Shown: in pieces, positions 20,344 through 30,549 of the stretch
How positions within the stretch are numbered: position 1 is the stretch's first letter
Layout of the letters: the number at the start of each line of letters is the position of its first letter
From: Thioalkalicoccus limnaeus
GTDB lineage: Bacteria > Pseudomonadota > Gammaproteobacteria > Chromatiales > Chromatiaceae
Direction of reading: 5' to 3'
DNA length: 64,000 nucleotides
NCBI RefSeq assembly: GCF_041197575.1
Contig: NZ_JBDKXB010000006.1
Coordinates: 62,001-126,000 of the forward strand
The notes under the pieces: generated by a model
Told to the model about the DNA's origin: nothing
The model's database searches: none
Seen by the model: only the letters and a program-made list of their open reading frames with translations
Program-made: the position numbers and the translations under genes

Positions 20344-21708
20344 TCAGGTGTCGATCTGGGTCGCGTCCCGGACGCTGTCGTACAAGTCGATGTCCCAGGC
20401 GACCAGGTCGCGGCGAACGGCGTCGGCGCGCGGGCGAGGCAGGATTCGGGCGAGATCCTCGCCCGTCACGACGCCGGCGAGCCGACCCGGGGTGGCGCGG
20501 GCGAATTCGAGCGCGTGCCAGGCCAGAATCGCCGCACCGACGCCGGTCGGATACGAGATGTAGGTCGCGCCCGCGTAGGGCGTGCCGAGCAGGTCCTGGT
20601 AGCGGTGATAGCTGAACCCGACCGTCTCGATGACGGTCTGGCGGTCGTTGCGCACGATCTCGGAGATGCGGATCTCGGCGGCCGCGGCGAAATGGGCGCG
20701 CCGGATCACACCGGAACGCAGGTACTCCTCGATACGTCGCGGTTTGTTCATGCCGGGCAGGATCGCCCGCACCATCGCCTCCACGGTCAGCTCCGGCTGG
20801 TTCGGCAGCGTGCGCTTCGACAGCAGGTTGAGCTGGAACAGGGCCTTGACCAGTTCGACCTCGGAACCACCGGTGTAGACCCCGATCGTGTCGACCTCCG
20901 GAAAGGACCGCCGCAGCGAGAGCAGTTCTTCTTGGTAGAGCGGATACTGGCGCGTGGGCCGCGGCTCGTGCGGAAAGGCGTAATAGCGCGCAGCGCTGAA
21001 GGGTTCGAGCACCTGGATCCGACCCTTCGTCAGGATCCGCGGCTGCTGCGCCAGTTCCTCGAGGGCCACGACCGGCGACCAGGAAAAGACGATCGAATCG
21101 GATTCGATGTCTTCGAGCAGGTAGAGATCGATCCGCTCGATCTCGAGGTCCTTGCGGCCGGCCGCGAGCAGCTCATGCAGGCGCCGTCCGATCAGGAAAT
21201 TGGTCACGCCCGGGGAGATGCCCAGATTGATCAGCGCCGCCGTTCCACGCTTGCGCAGCGCCCGGTCGTAGTCGTACTGGGCGAAGGTCAGAGTCTGCTC
21301 GGTCTTCTCGTCGTACATATCCGACGCGAGATCGACGGAGTGCGCACCGATGCGCAACGCGAGCTCGATCAACGGAATGTTGAACGCCGGCAGCGCGGCG
21401 TTGATCAGGAGCGCGGCATCTGCCAGGTGCGCATCGTGCGGGACCGCCAGGGCGAAGACCGGCGAGAAATCGGGCAAGCCGATGAACTCGATGCGATCGA
21501 ACAGGCGCTCGGCGTGAAACAACGCATCACGCGCGGCATCCGGATCGATCGCATAGACGACGAAGCGGACCGGGACGCCGTCGCGTTCGGCCAATTCCGA
21601 GAGACAGATCAGCAGGTTCGAACCAACGGCACCGAGACCGAAAAAAACGATCTTGATCGGGTCCTGAACGCCCTTGGGTCGAGCATCGGTCACCTCGCTC
21701 TCAGCCAT
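20344..21708 (-). CDS. saccharopine dehydrogenase-like NAD(P)-binding protein
   Basis: 454 residues. A Rossmann motif at the N-terminus (IVFFGLGAVGSNLLICL) and the blocks LINAALPAFNIPLIELAL, LASDMYD and NLGISPGVTNF match the saccharopine dehydrogenase / carboxynorspermidine synthase superfamily. The exact substrate cannot be read. It faces the transglutaminase gene tail to tail and is followed upstream by fmdB and amrS on the same strand. A stretch before the Rossmann fold (residues 1-17) is variable. Confidence 0.75.
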   Translation of the reverse strand: MAESEVTDARPKGVQDPIKIVFFGLGAVGSNLLICLSELAERDGVPVRFVVYAIDPDAARDALFHAERLFDRIEFIGLPDFSPVFALAVPHDAHLADAALLINAALPAFNIPLIELALRIGAHSVDLASDMYDEKTEQTLTFAQYDYDRALRKRGTAALINLGISPGVTNFLIGRRLHELLAAGRKDLEIERIDLYLLEDIESDSIVFSWSPVVALEELAQQPRILTKGRIQVLEPFSAARYYAFPHEPRPTRQYPLYQEELLSLRRSFPEVDTIGVYTGGSEVELVKALFQLNLLSKRTLPNQPELTVEAMVRAILPGMNKPRRIEEYLRSGVIRRAHFAAAAEIRISEIVRNDRQTVIETVGFSYHRYQDLLGTPYAGATYISYPTGVGAAILAWHALEFARATPGRLAGVVTGEDLARILPRPRADAVRRDLVAWDIDLYDSVRDATQIDT

Positions 21709-21875
21709 CGCCGCCTCTTCCGGGAGATCAAGCCCCGACCGTGATCGATCTCAAGTACACGAAGACATCCGGCCCGCGCCCCAGCGGGTGGGCCGCGTCA
21801 TGGTAAGGCCGAGACAGGATCCCGGCAAGGCGGCACGCGCGGCCTCTCCATGAGCATCCCCAGGTCGAAGGGCGG

Positions 21876-22181
21876 CTAGGAGCTAGCCGGCGCCGGGGCA
21901 TCGGCCTTCTTCGGTGCGGCTTCCTTTTTGCCGCCGTCGGTCTTTTCGCTGGCAGCCGGCTCCTTCTTGTCACCTCCTTCGTGGAGGTTCTTCTTCTTGC
22001 CGCTCTTGAAATCCGTTTCGTACCAACCCCCGCCCTTCAGGCGAAAGCCGACGGGCGAGATGCGCCGTCTCAACGTCGGCTGCTGACACTGCGGACAATC
22101 GACCAACGGCGCATCCTTGATCTTCTGCATGACCTCGAGTTCGTGACCACAGGCCTCGCACTGGTATTCGTAGAAAGGCAT
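21876..22181 (-). CDS. FmdB-family zinc ribbon protein
   Basis: 101 residues. The N-terminus MPFYEYQCEACGHELE and the second pair CPQC form a four-cysteine zinc ribbon of the FmdB regulator family. The segment RRRISPVGFRLKGGGWYETD is the usual continuation. The tail from about residue 60 is low-complexity, rich in Lys, Ala and Pro, as in other members. Function is not established for most members. Confidence 0.9.
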   Translation of the reverse strand: MPFYEYQCEACGHELEVMQKIKDAPLVDCPQCQQPTLRRRISPVGFRLKGGGWYETDFKSGKKKNLHEGGDKKEPAASEKTDGGKKEAAPKKADAPAPASS

Positions 22182-22303
22182 CGACGATTCCTCATTCGCA
22201 AAACGGGTTCAACGGCGCGCAATTATGCGCGCGCCATCGGCTTTTTCAAGATGGATCGTCGCGGCTTCTCGATGTCCCGATCGCCCTGAAGCGAGAAGAC
22301 GGA

Positions 22304-23401
<1,098 letters not shown>

Positions 23402-23569
23402 CCGTCACCCCCGCCCGCACGACGGGCACTGTTTTGAACGCAAAGACTTGGACAACGGTCGAAGCCATATCGACGACCAAAGCGCCGATCCGTATGCTGG
23501 ATGAGGGCTACGTGACGATGGTTCATCGGCACCCGGCGGTTGCGCTCCCCACACCCAGGAGGTCTGCCC

Positions 23570-24355
23570 ATGTTGAAGGTTCGCTCACCGGCCGTCGCCG
23601 GCCATTTCTATCCAGGCCAGCCCGACGCCTTGACGCGGACGATCCGGGACTACCTGGCCGAGGCGTCGGTCGCCGTCCCGCCGCCGAAGGCCTTGATCGT
23701 GCCCCATGCCGGCTACCCCTATTCGGGTCCGATCGCGGCGTCGGCTTACGCGACCCTGGCACCGCTTCGGTCGATCGTGACCCGAGTGGTCCTGCTCGGA
23801 CCGGCCCATCGAGTCCTGGTGCATGGACTGGCGACGAGTCGGGCGGAGCGTTTCGATACACCGCTGGGCTCGGTGCGCCTCGATCGAGCGACGATCGATC
23901 AAGCCCTGACCTGGCCCGGTGTCGTCGCGATGGACGAGGCCCACGCCCACGAACACAGCCTCGAGGTCCAGCTGCCGTTCCTGCAACAGGTGCTCGCCGA
24001 CTTCGAACTCGTCCCCTTCGTCGTCGGCGAGGCGCCCCGCGGGCAGGTCGCCGACGTCCTCGAGCGACTCCTCGGGGGGCCGGAGACCCTGATCGTCGTC
24101 AGCTCGGATCTCAGTCACTACCTGGATTACGCCACGGCTCGGCGGGTGGATGCCAAGACGACCAAGGCCATCGAGCAGCTGCAGCCGGACGAAATCGGCC
24201 CTGAGCAGGCCTGCGGCTGTCGGGCGATCGGCGGGCTCTTGGAACTCGCGCGGCGGCGCGGCCTCATCGCTCGGACGCTCGACCTGCGCAATTCCGGCGA
24301 CACGGCCGGGCCACGCGATCGGGTCGTCGGGTATGGTGCCTATGTCTTCCATTGA
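23570..24355 (+). CDS. amrB: AmmeMemoRadiSam system protein B (MEMO1 family)
   Basis: 261 residues from the ATG at 23570 (MLKVRSPAVAGHFYP), preceded by AGGAGG. The MEMO fold, related to class III dioxygenases, is recognised from VPHAGYPYSGPIAASAY, LLGPAHRV, AHEHSLEVQLPFLQ and VVSSDLSHYLDY; the His residues in HAGY, HEHS and SHY are in the usual metal-site positions. It overlaps the protein A gene, so the two are co-translated, and is divergent from amrS. Confidence 0.93.
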   Translation: MLKVRSPAVAGHFYPGQPDALTRTIRDYLAEASVAVPPPKALIVPHAGYPYSGPIAASAYATLAPLRSIVTRVVLLGPAHRVLVHGLATSRAERFDTPLGSVRLDRATIDQALTWPGVVAMDEAHAHEHSLEVQLPFLQQVLADFELVPFVVGEAPRGQVADVLERLLGGPETLIVVSSDLSHYLDYATARRVDAKTTKAIEQLQPDEIGPEQACGCRAIGGLLELARRRGLIARTLDLRNSGDTAGPRDRVVGYGAYVFH

Positions 24356-24962
24356 CCAGCGCGACCACTGGGACGACCCGGACGGTTCGTATGACCCGAC
24401 GGAACGGGCCTTGCTGCTCGACCTCGCGATACGCGCGATGGAACGTGGCTTACGGCAACGCGACCGCTGGGAACCTGCGCTCGACGATCACCCGGACAGC
24501 TTGCGTGCGCATCGCGCGAGCTTCGTCACGCTGACGAGCGATGGCCGACTCCGTGGCTGTATCGGCAGCTTGCGCGCGACGCGGCCGCTGGGGCGCGATG
24601 TGGCACGCAATGCCTACGCCGCAGCATTCGAGGATCCGCGATTTCCGCCGCTCGCCGAGGCCGAGTTCGCATGGCTCGAGGTCCAGGTCTCGGTCCTCAG
24701 TCCGCCGCAGCCGATGACCTTCGGTTCGCGTCGCGAGCTCTTAGCGCAGATCCGCCCCGGTATCGACGGGCTGATCCTCGAAGCAGGAAACCGCCAGGGC
24801 ACCTTTCTTCCGTCCGTCTGGGAGCAACTGAACGACCGGGAGCAATTCCTCGAACATCTGATCCGGAAGGCGGGTCTGCCACCGGGATACTGGTCCGAAC
24901 AGCTGACCGTCTCGCGCTACACGACCGAATCCTTCGCTCGACCGGTCAGTGCCCGGCCCTGA
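24342..24962 (+). CDS. amrA: AmmeMemoRadiSam system protein A (AMMECR1 family)
   Basis: About 206 residues from the ATG at 24342; an in-frame ATG at 24333 is also possible. Family blocks are FVTLTSDGRLRGCIGSL with the conserved LRGCIGS, AAFEDPRFPPL, and the C-terminal GTFLPSVWEQL. It overlaps the 3' end of amrB by 14 bases. Together with amrS and amrB it completes the three-part AmmeMemoRadiSam set in one place. Confidence 0.92.
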   Translation: MSSIDQRDHWDDPDGSYDPTERALLLDLAIRAMERGLRQRDRWEPALDDHPDSLRAHRASFVTLTSDGRLRGCIGSLRATRPLGRDVARNAYAAAFEDPRFPPLAEAEFAWLEVQVSVLSPPQPMTFGSRRELLAQIRPGIDGLILEAGNRQGTFLPSVWEQLNDREQFLEHLIRKAGLPPGYWSEQLTVSRYTTESFARPVSARP

Positions 24963-25417
24963 CCGATGAGGCCGCGAAAGCCGGCTGATCGATGTTCGAA
25001 TCAGGCACCGTCCGCACGATAACGCATCAGGCTTACGCGGCTATCGATCGAATCCCAACGGATTGGGTGTAGGTGCGGCTTCAGCCGCACGAAGCGCGAC
25101 CGCCGCCGCCTATTGAGGCCGGTATGGAAGTGTAGGTGCGGCTTCAGCCGCACGAAGGCCCTGGCTGCCAGGGCGAATGGTGTTGCGGCTGAAGCCGCAC
25201 CTACGCCGATCATATACACTGGGGGTTGCGGCTGAGGCCGCACCTACAAGGGTCATCTGCACCGGGGGTTGCGGCTGAAGCCGCACCTACACCGAGCACC
25301 TACGCCGAGCCAACCCCATGCGAGGACGCTCGTGACGACAGGTGGCGGTACCGCGACAGACGCGCCGAAACCGGTTAGTCTTGGCTCACTGCAGACCAAC
25401 CCCGACGACCGCTGATC
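24963..25417. other. intergenic region carrying the repeat cluster
   Basis: About 455 bases between amrA and the Lon-like gene. Apart from the palindromic repeats no gene or clear promoter is seen. Confidence 0.6.
25068..25290. repeat. cluster of five REP-like palindromic repeats
   Basis: The palindromic core GTGCGGCTTCAGCCGCAC, usually flanked by GTAG on one side, occurs at 25068-25094 and 25131-25157 in one direction and at 25182-25205, 25225-25247 and 25268-25290 in the other; the fourth copy has GAG in place of AAG in its loop. The left two and right three face each other across about 25 bases, a layout typical of REP/BIME units. Further copies lie at 29983-30005, 30322-30346 and 33064-33085. 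No REP transposase (RAYT) gene was seen in the window. Confidence 0.85.
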
Positions 25418-27850
25418 ATGGCCGTTGCCCCCCTCCGACCCGATGACCTCTATCGGCGTTGCGACCCGAGCCAGTTTTCGTTCGAGACCACCGCCGAGCT
25501 CGAGGCGGCCGATGATCTCCTTGGCCAGGAGCACGCGTTGGAGGCGATTCGTTTCGGGATCGGCATAGACCACCCGGGCTACAATCTGTTCGCGCTCGGC
25601 CCGGCTGGGACCGGCAAGTACGCGCTGATCCGACAAGCCATCGAAGAGCAGGCGAAGGCGGAACCGGTGCCGCCGGACTGGTGTTACGTCTTCAACTTCG
25701 ACGCCGCACACCGACCGCGCGCCCTTCGTTTACCGCCCGGGCACGGCATGCAGTTGAAGCGCGACATGGATCAACTGGTGGCGGACCTGCACCGAGCGAT
25801 CCAAGGCGTGTTCGAAAGCGACGAATATCGCACGCGCGCCCAGGCCCTCGAAGAGGAATTCGAGGAGCGCCAGGAACAGGCGATGGGCGAGATCCGCGAA
25901 CTGGCCAAGGAAAAGGACGTCATCCTGCTCCATACCCCGACCGGCTTCACGCTGGCCCCGGTCCGTGACGGCAAGCCCGTCGGGCCAAATGAATTCCATG
26001 CCCTGCCAAAGGATGAGCGGGAGCGCATCGAAACGGATATCAACGCACTGCAGGCCGAACTCCGGAAGGTCATGCATCGCATGCCGCTGTGGAAGAAGCG
26101 ATCCGAGGAACAGATCGAGGAACTCAATCTCGAGATGGCCGCCTCGGCACTTGAACCGCTGGTGGAAACCCTGTGTGCGAAGTACCAGGAACTGCCCGAG
26201 GTCGTGGCCTACTTGCGGCGCGTTCAACAGGATGTCGTCGAGCACTTCCGCGAGTTTCTGCCGAACCAGGACAAGCCATCGATCATGAATGTCTGGACCC
26301 CGCCGAACGGCGAGGGACCACCCTGGCACCACCGCTACCGAATCAACGTGCTGCTGGGTCACGACGGCCATGTCGGGGCACCAGTCGTCTATGCGGACCT
26401 GCCTGCCCACCATCAACTCGTCGGCCGCATCGAGCATCGCGCGCACCTCGGTGCGCTGGAAACCGACTTCACGATGATCCGTGCCGGCGCCCTGCATCAG
26501 GCCAACGGCGGTTACCTGATCCTCGACGCGCTCAAGGTGCTGATGCAACCCCTGGCGTGGGAAAGCCTCAAACGCCTGCTGCAAGCCGGTGAGATCCGCA
26601 TCGAGTCGCTGGCCCAGATCGCGAGCCTGATCAGCACCCTGTCCCTGGAGCCGGAACCCATCCCGCTCGACGTCAAGGTCGTGATGCTCGGTGAACGCCA
26701 GATCTACTACCTGCTGTGCCAACTGGATCCGGAATTCAGCGAGCTGTTCAAGGTCGCCGTCGACTTCGAGGACCGAGTCGTGCGCGACCCCGACAGTCAC
26801 TTGAACTTCGCCCGGTTCATCGCCGCCGAAACGCGCCGCGGAGGCCTACGTCCGTTCAATCGCGAGGCCGTCGCGCGCGTCATCGAGCAGGGCGCGCGGC
26901 TCGTCGATGACCAGGAGCGCCTGTCCGCGCACATGCGTTCGATCGGCGACCTGATTCGTGAGGCCGATTACTGGGCCGGCTCGTCCGGCCGGACCAAGGT
27001 GACCGCCGACGACGTCCAGCGAGCCATCGGTGCCCAGATCGCGCGCGCTGATCGCATCAGCCGACGGCTGCGCGAGGAGACGACCCGCGGAACCATCTTG
27101 ATCGACACCACCGGCACCCGCGTCGCCCAGATCAACGGGCTCGCGGTGATGAGTCTCGGTGGCTTTGCCTTCGGCCATCCCACGCGCATCACGGCTCGCG
27201 TGCGACTCGGCAAGGGCGAGGTCATCGACATCGAGCGCGAGGTCAAGCTCGGTGGCCCGATCCACTCGAAGGGTGTCCTGATACTGCAGGGTTTCCTCGC
27301 GGGCCGCTATGCGCTCGACCATCCCCTGTCGCTATCCGCGAGCCTGGTGTTCGAGCAGTCCTACGGCGGGATCGAGGGGGACAGCGCCTCGTCCGCTGAG
27401 CTCTATGCGCTGCTCTCGGCACTCGCCGATCTGCCGATCCGCCAATCGCTCGCGGTCACCGGCTCGGTCAATCAACTCGGCGAGGTGCAGGCAATCGGCG
27501 GCGTCAACGAAAAGATCGAGGGCTTCTTCGATACCTGTGCGGCCCGCGGCCCGATCGATGGACATGGGGTGCTGATCCCGGCCGCCAACGTCAAGCATCT
27601 GATGTTGCGTGCCGATATCCGCGAATCCGTGCGCCAGGGCCGCTTCAGCGTGTACCCGATCGAGACCATCGATCAAGGGATCGAGGTCCTGACCGGGGTC
27701 CCGGCCGGGACGCGGAATCCGGATGGCCGGTATCCAGAGGAGACCGTGAACGGGCGCGTCGAGGCCCAACTGACCGGCTACTCGGAACGTCTGCGCACAC
27801 TGAGATCGGCGCGCGCGAAGCGCGCAGAGCCCAGCGGAGAACGGCCATGA
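25418..27850 (+). CDS. Lon-family ATP-dependent protease (AAA_32 type)
   Basis: 810 residues. An N-terminal domain is followed by a Walker A GPAGTGKY (residues 61-68), a long helical insert with charged coiled-coil character (about 125-290), the remainder of the AAA module (HQANGGYLILDALKVL as Walker B), and a C-terminal Lon peptidase domain. The catalytic Ser lies in EGDSASSAEL (near 655) and the Lys in GGVNEKIEGF (near 698). The insert and the late position of Walker B distinguish it from classical LonA. The stop overlaps the universal-stress gene start as ATGA. Confidence 0.9.
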   Translation: MAVAPLRPDDLYRRCDPSQFSFETTAELEAADDLLGQEHALEAIRFGIGIDHPGYNLFALGPAGTGKYALIRQAIEEQAKAEPVPPDWCYVFNFDAAHRPRALRLPPGHGMQLKRDMDQLVADLHRAIQGVFESDEYRTRAQALEEEFEERQEQAMGEIRELAKEKDVILLHTPTGFTLAPVRDGKPVGPNEFHALPKDERERIETDINALQAELRKVMHRMPLWKKRSEEQIEELNLEMAASALEPLVETLCAKYQELPEVVAYLRRVQQDVVEHFREFLPNQDKPSIMNVWTPPNGEGPPWHHRYRINVLLGHDGHVGAPVVYADLPAHHQLVGRIEHRAHLGALETDFTMIRAGALHQANGGYLILDALKVLMQPLAWESLKRLLQAGEIRIESLAQIASLISTLSLEPEPIPLDVKVVMLGERQIYYLLCQLDPEFSELFKVAVDFEDRVVRDPDSHLNFARFIAAETRRGGLRPFNREAVARVIEQGARLVDDQERLSAHMRSIGDLIREADYWAGSSGRTKVTADDVQRAIGAQIARADRISRRLREETTRGTILIDTTGTRVAQINGLAVMSLGGFAFGHPTRITARVRLGKGEVIDIEREVKLGGPIHSKGVLILQGFLAGRYALDHPLSLSASLVFEQSYGGIEGDSASSAELYALLSALADLPIRQSLAVTGSVNQLGEVQAIGGVNEKIEGFFDTCAARGPIDGHGVLIPAANVKHLMLRADIRESVRQGRFSVYPIETIDQGIEVLTGVPAGTRNPDGRYPEETVNGRVEAQLTGYSERLRTLRSARAKRAEPSGERP

Positions 27851-28653
27851 CCAAGCCGATGAATCCGATCGCGGTGCGCCGCGTGGCGGTTGCGCTCGAT
27901 GCCTCGCCCAACAGTCTGCAAGGGCTGGCGCTGGCCGCCGGGATCGCCGCCGCGCTGGGCGCCGAGATCGAGGGCATCTTCGTCGAGGATTCCGAACTCC
28001 TGCGCCTCGCCGGCCTGCCCTTCCTGCTCGAGTTCCGCGCCACGACTCGCGGCGAGGGCCGCCTCGACAGCCATCGCCTGGAACGTGAATTCCGCGCTGC
28101 CGCACGCCAGATGCGCACGCACCTGGAGCGCTGTGCCAATGAACTCGGTCTGGGCTGGTCATTCCGGACCTGGCGCGGCGATATCGAGGCGGAGATCCTC
28201 GGTGCGGCATTGGATGCCGAGCTCTTCACGCTCGGGCGGATCGGCCGCTTCGCGCCGCTGCACCGGCAGTCCAAGGTCAGCGCGACCGCTCGTCCGAGGG
28301 AGGGACTCACGGTCGGCGTCCTCGTCGATGCCAGCGAAGGGGCGACGCGGGCACTTGGCACCGCCGCGACCATCGCGAGCCGCGACACGGACCATCTGGT
28401 CCTGATCCTGCCGCCAGGAGACCCGCCGACGACGGCCTCGCTCCGCGAACAGGCCTTCGCGCAGATGGGTCCGCTTCGCGACCGGACCCTGATCCTGGCA
28501 CCGGACCACCTGGATCCGGCGACGCTGGCGGCCATCGTCTCGACCTCGAAGATCGACCTGCTGGTCGTCGACGCCGCCAACCCGATGCTCGAGACGCCGT
28601 CGTTGTGGGCGAATCTCGAACGACTCGACTGCCCGGTCGTGATCGGACGCTGA
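27847..28653 (+). CDS. universal stress protein-like protein
   Basis: 268 residues, about twice a single UspA domain. The N-terminus VRRVAVALDASPNSLQGLAL followed by AAALGAEIEGIFVED is a typical Usp beta-alpha opening. The C-terminal half (VGVLVDASEGATRALGTAA and LLVVDAANP) looks like a second, more diverged copy. The usual nucleotide motif GxxGxxxxS is not obvious. Its start overlaps the stop of the Lon-like protease as ATGA, which suggests a shared role in stress proteostasis. Confidence 0.7.
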   Translation: MTKPMNPIAVRRVAVALDASPNSLQGLALAAGIAAALGAEIEGIFVEDSELLRLAGLPFLLEFRATTRGEGRLDSHRLEREFRAAARQMRTHLERCANELGLGWSFRTWRGDIEAEILGAALDAELFTLGRIGRFAPLHRQSKVSATARPREGLTVGVLVDASEGATRALGTAATIASRDTDHLVLILPPGDPPTTASLREQAFAQMGPLRDRTLILAPDHLDPATLAAIVSTSKIDLLVVDAANPMLETPSLWANLERLDCPVVIGR

Positions 28654-28786
28654 GCCAACCGCGGCCAGCGATTCCGGCTCTGGCGCCCCCTTCCCGATAG
28701 GGTCAGAAACGGCATCCTCGCACGCTTCGTCGACGCGACGACCGTCCCCTGATCGATCCGCATTCCACCAATCAAGAGAACCTGGC

Positions 28787-29386
28787 GTGCATCACATCAC
28801 TCGCACCTTTCTGACCGGGTTGGCGGCGATCCTGCCGCTCCTCGTGACCTTCGTCCTGCTGCTATGGCTCGGCAATACGATGGAGAGCCTGCTTGGCGCC
28901 GTTCTACAATGGATCCTTCCGGAGCCATTGTATTTTCCGGGACTGGGGCTCCTCACCGGCGTCGGGCTGATCTTCGCCCTCGGCTTGTTGCTGCGGGCCT
29001 ATCTGGTGCAAGGGATCTTCAACTGGATCGAAGGCTTGATGCAGCGTATTCCGGTTGTCAAAACGGTGCATGGCGTCGTCCAGGATGTCACGCAACTCTT
29101 CTCCGGAGACATCCACAAGCGTTTCGGCGAGGCCGTGATCATCAAAGTACCGGGCACCGATTTCCGCGTGATCGGCTTCGTCACGCGGGAGGACTTCGAT
29201 GGCCTACCGGACAATCTCGGTGGCGAGGCCACCATCGCGGTCTACCTGCCGATGAGTTACCAGATCGGCGGCTATACTTTGATGTTGCCCCGCGACCAAG
29301 TGGAACCTTTGAACATGTCACTCGAGGACGCGATGCGCTACACGCTGACCGCCGGGGTATCGGCCCGCAAGGGCCGGCGTTCATGA
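28787..29386 (+). CDS. DUF502 family membrane protein
   Basis: 199 residues from a GTG start. Two membrane helices (TFLTGLAAILPLLVTFVLLL and GLGLLTGVGLIFALGLLL) precede a soluble domain with IPVVKTVHGVVQDVTQLF, VPGTDFRVIGFVT and VYLPMSYQIGGYTLMLP, the signature of DUF502. Function is unknown. It stands alone, 133 bases after the universal stress gene. Confidence 0.9.
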   Translation: MHHITRTFLTGLAAILPLLVTFVLLLWLGNTMESLLGAVLQWILPEPLYFPGLGLLTGVGLIFALGLLLRAYLVQGIFNWIEGLMQRIPVVKTVHGVVQDVTQLFSGDIHKRFGEAVIIKVPGTDFRVIGFVTREDFDGLPDNLGGEATIAVYLPMSYQIGGYTLMLPRDQVEPLNMSLEDAMRYTLTAGVSARKGRRS

Positions 29387-29626
29387 TCGCCGGCGAGGCC
29401 TTCGACGAATACCGGCCCCCTGCGATCGGTAACGGCTGTTCCCCGCAAGCCGTTTGAAGGAAAGGCCCCCTCCGAACCCACGGGTGCCTGCGGCCGGCAT
29501 GGACGCAGACGACGGAACCGCCGAAACGCACGATGTCCGATCGATCTTCGACCGGGGTCAGGGATCACACGAACCCCATCGGTTTGCAGAAGTGACGCTC
29601 GCATGGCAGAACTCAACAGGACTTCC

Positions 29627-29982
29627 ATGGCCAAGAACATTGCCCCCGGCGCGCGTGTCACCATCCGCGACGAGGACTGGATCGTCCGCCGCATCGATCT
29701 GTGCGACGACGGCGGACACGCGCTGTCCTGTGACGGCCTGTCCGAGCTGGTGCGCGGCACCTCCGCGATCTTTCTCGACCGCCTCGAAGACGACATCGCC
29801 GTGCATGACCCGGCGAGCACCCAATTGTTCCAAGACGAGAGTCCCTACTTCGGCCAGGCGTTGCTCTATCTGGAAAGCCAGCGCCTGCGCACGGTCGCCA
29901 ACGACCAACAGATGCATCGGGCGCACCAGGCCGCGATGCAGAGCGCCGCCTATCAGCGCGTGCCGGCGGAGAAAGCGCAGCG
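29627..29982 (+). pseudogene. N-terminal fragment of a defence-associated SNF2-type helicase
   Basis: The ATG at 29627 (an in-frame ATG lies at 29603) opens a frame of about 115 family-like residues: IAPGARVTIRDEDWIVRRID, LSELVRGTSAIFLDRLEDDI and HRAHQAAMQSAAYQ. I recognise this as the N-terminus of large SNF2/DEAD helicases found in phage-defence loci with DNA methylases. The motor domains are absent: homology ends at a palindromic repeat at 29983. The frame continues to 30127 in unrelated sequence. The identification is from memory of the family and is moderate. Confidence 0.55.
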
Positions 29983-30005
29983 GATGCGGCTAAAGCCGCA
30001 CCTCC
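29983..30005. repeat. REP-like palindrome at the junction of two gene fragments
   Basis: A variant copy of the palindrome seen at 25068-25290, with the core GATGCGGCTAAAGCCGCACC. It sits exactly between the helicase N-terminal fragment and the methylase C-terminal fragment. Confidence 0.75.
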
Positions 30006-30009
30006 ACCC

Positions 30010-30549
30010 GACTTCTTCGCCAACCTCACGCCCGAATGGCAGCGTAACTGCGCCCTACGCACCGACTACGCCCGCCGCCAGGCCCTGCTCGAGATCGACG
30101 TCCTGGTCGCCCAAGCCCTCGGCCTGACCCTGGAGGAGCTGCTCACCATCTACCGCGTCCAATTCCCGGTGATGCGCCAATACGAGGCCGACACCTGGTA
30201 CGACCAGACCGGCCGCATCGTCTTCACCCCCAGCAAGGGCCTGATCGGCGTCGGCCTGCCGCGCAAGGCACGCAAGAGCGACCTGAAGGCCGGCATCCGC
30301 TATGCCATCCACCCCCCGGGCGTAGGTGCGGCTTCAGCCGCATCTATGGCCCTCGGCTGGGAAGACGTGCGCGACCTGCCCGCCGGCAGCACCCTCACCA
30401 AGACCTTCCCCGACGACACCTTGCCCGGCGGCCCGGTGCAGCGCACCATCACCTACCAGCCCTCCTTCATCCGCCCCGATCGCGAGCAGGACTACCGGAT
30501 CGCCTGGGCGTTTTTCGAGAAGGAGCATCGTGAGGACACCGCCGCATGA
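30010..30549 (+). pseudogene. C-terminal fragment of an Eco57I/PglX-like DNA methylase
   Basis: Reading from 30010 the frame gives NLTPEWQRNCALRTDYARRQ, LLEIDVLVAQALGLTLEELL and YRVQFPVMRQYEADTWYDQ, ending in DREQDYRIAWAFFEKEH. This resembles the C-terminal, target-recognition side of large Eco57I-like methylases of defence islands. The catalytic N-terminal part (NPPY) is absent. An ATG at 30169 could start a 126-residue product. A palindromic repeat is inserted in frame at 30322-30346. The fragment overlaps the following PIN-domain gene by ATGA. Confidence 0.5.
30322..30346. repeat. REP-like palindrome inserted in frame in a coding fragment
   Basis: The core GTGCGGCTTCAGCCGCA occurs inside the methylase fragment, where it encodes VGAASAAS between IHPPG and MALGWEDV without breaking the frame. 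Confidence 0.8.
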
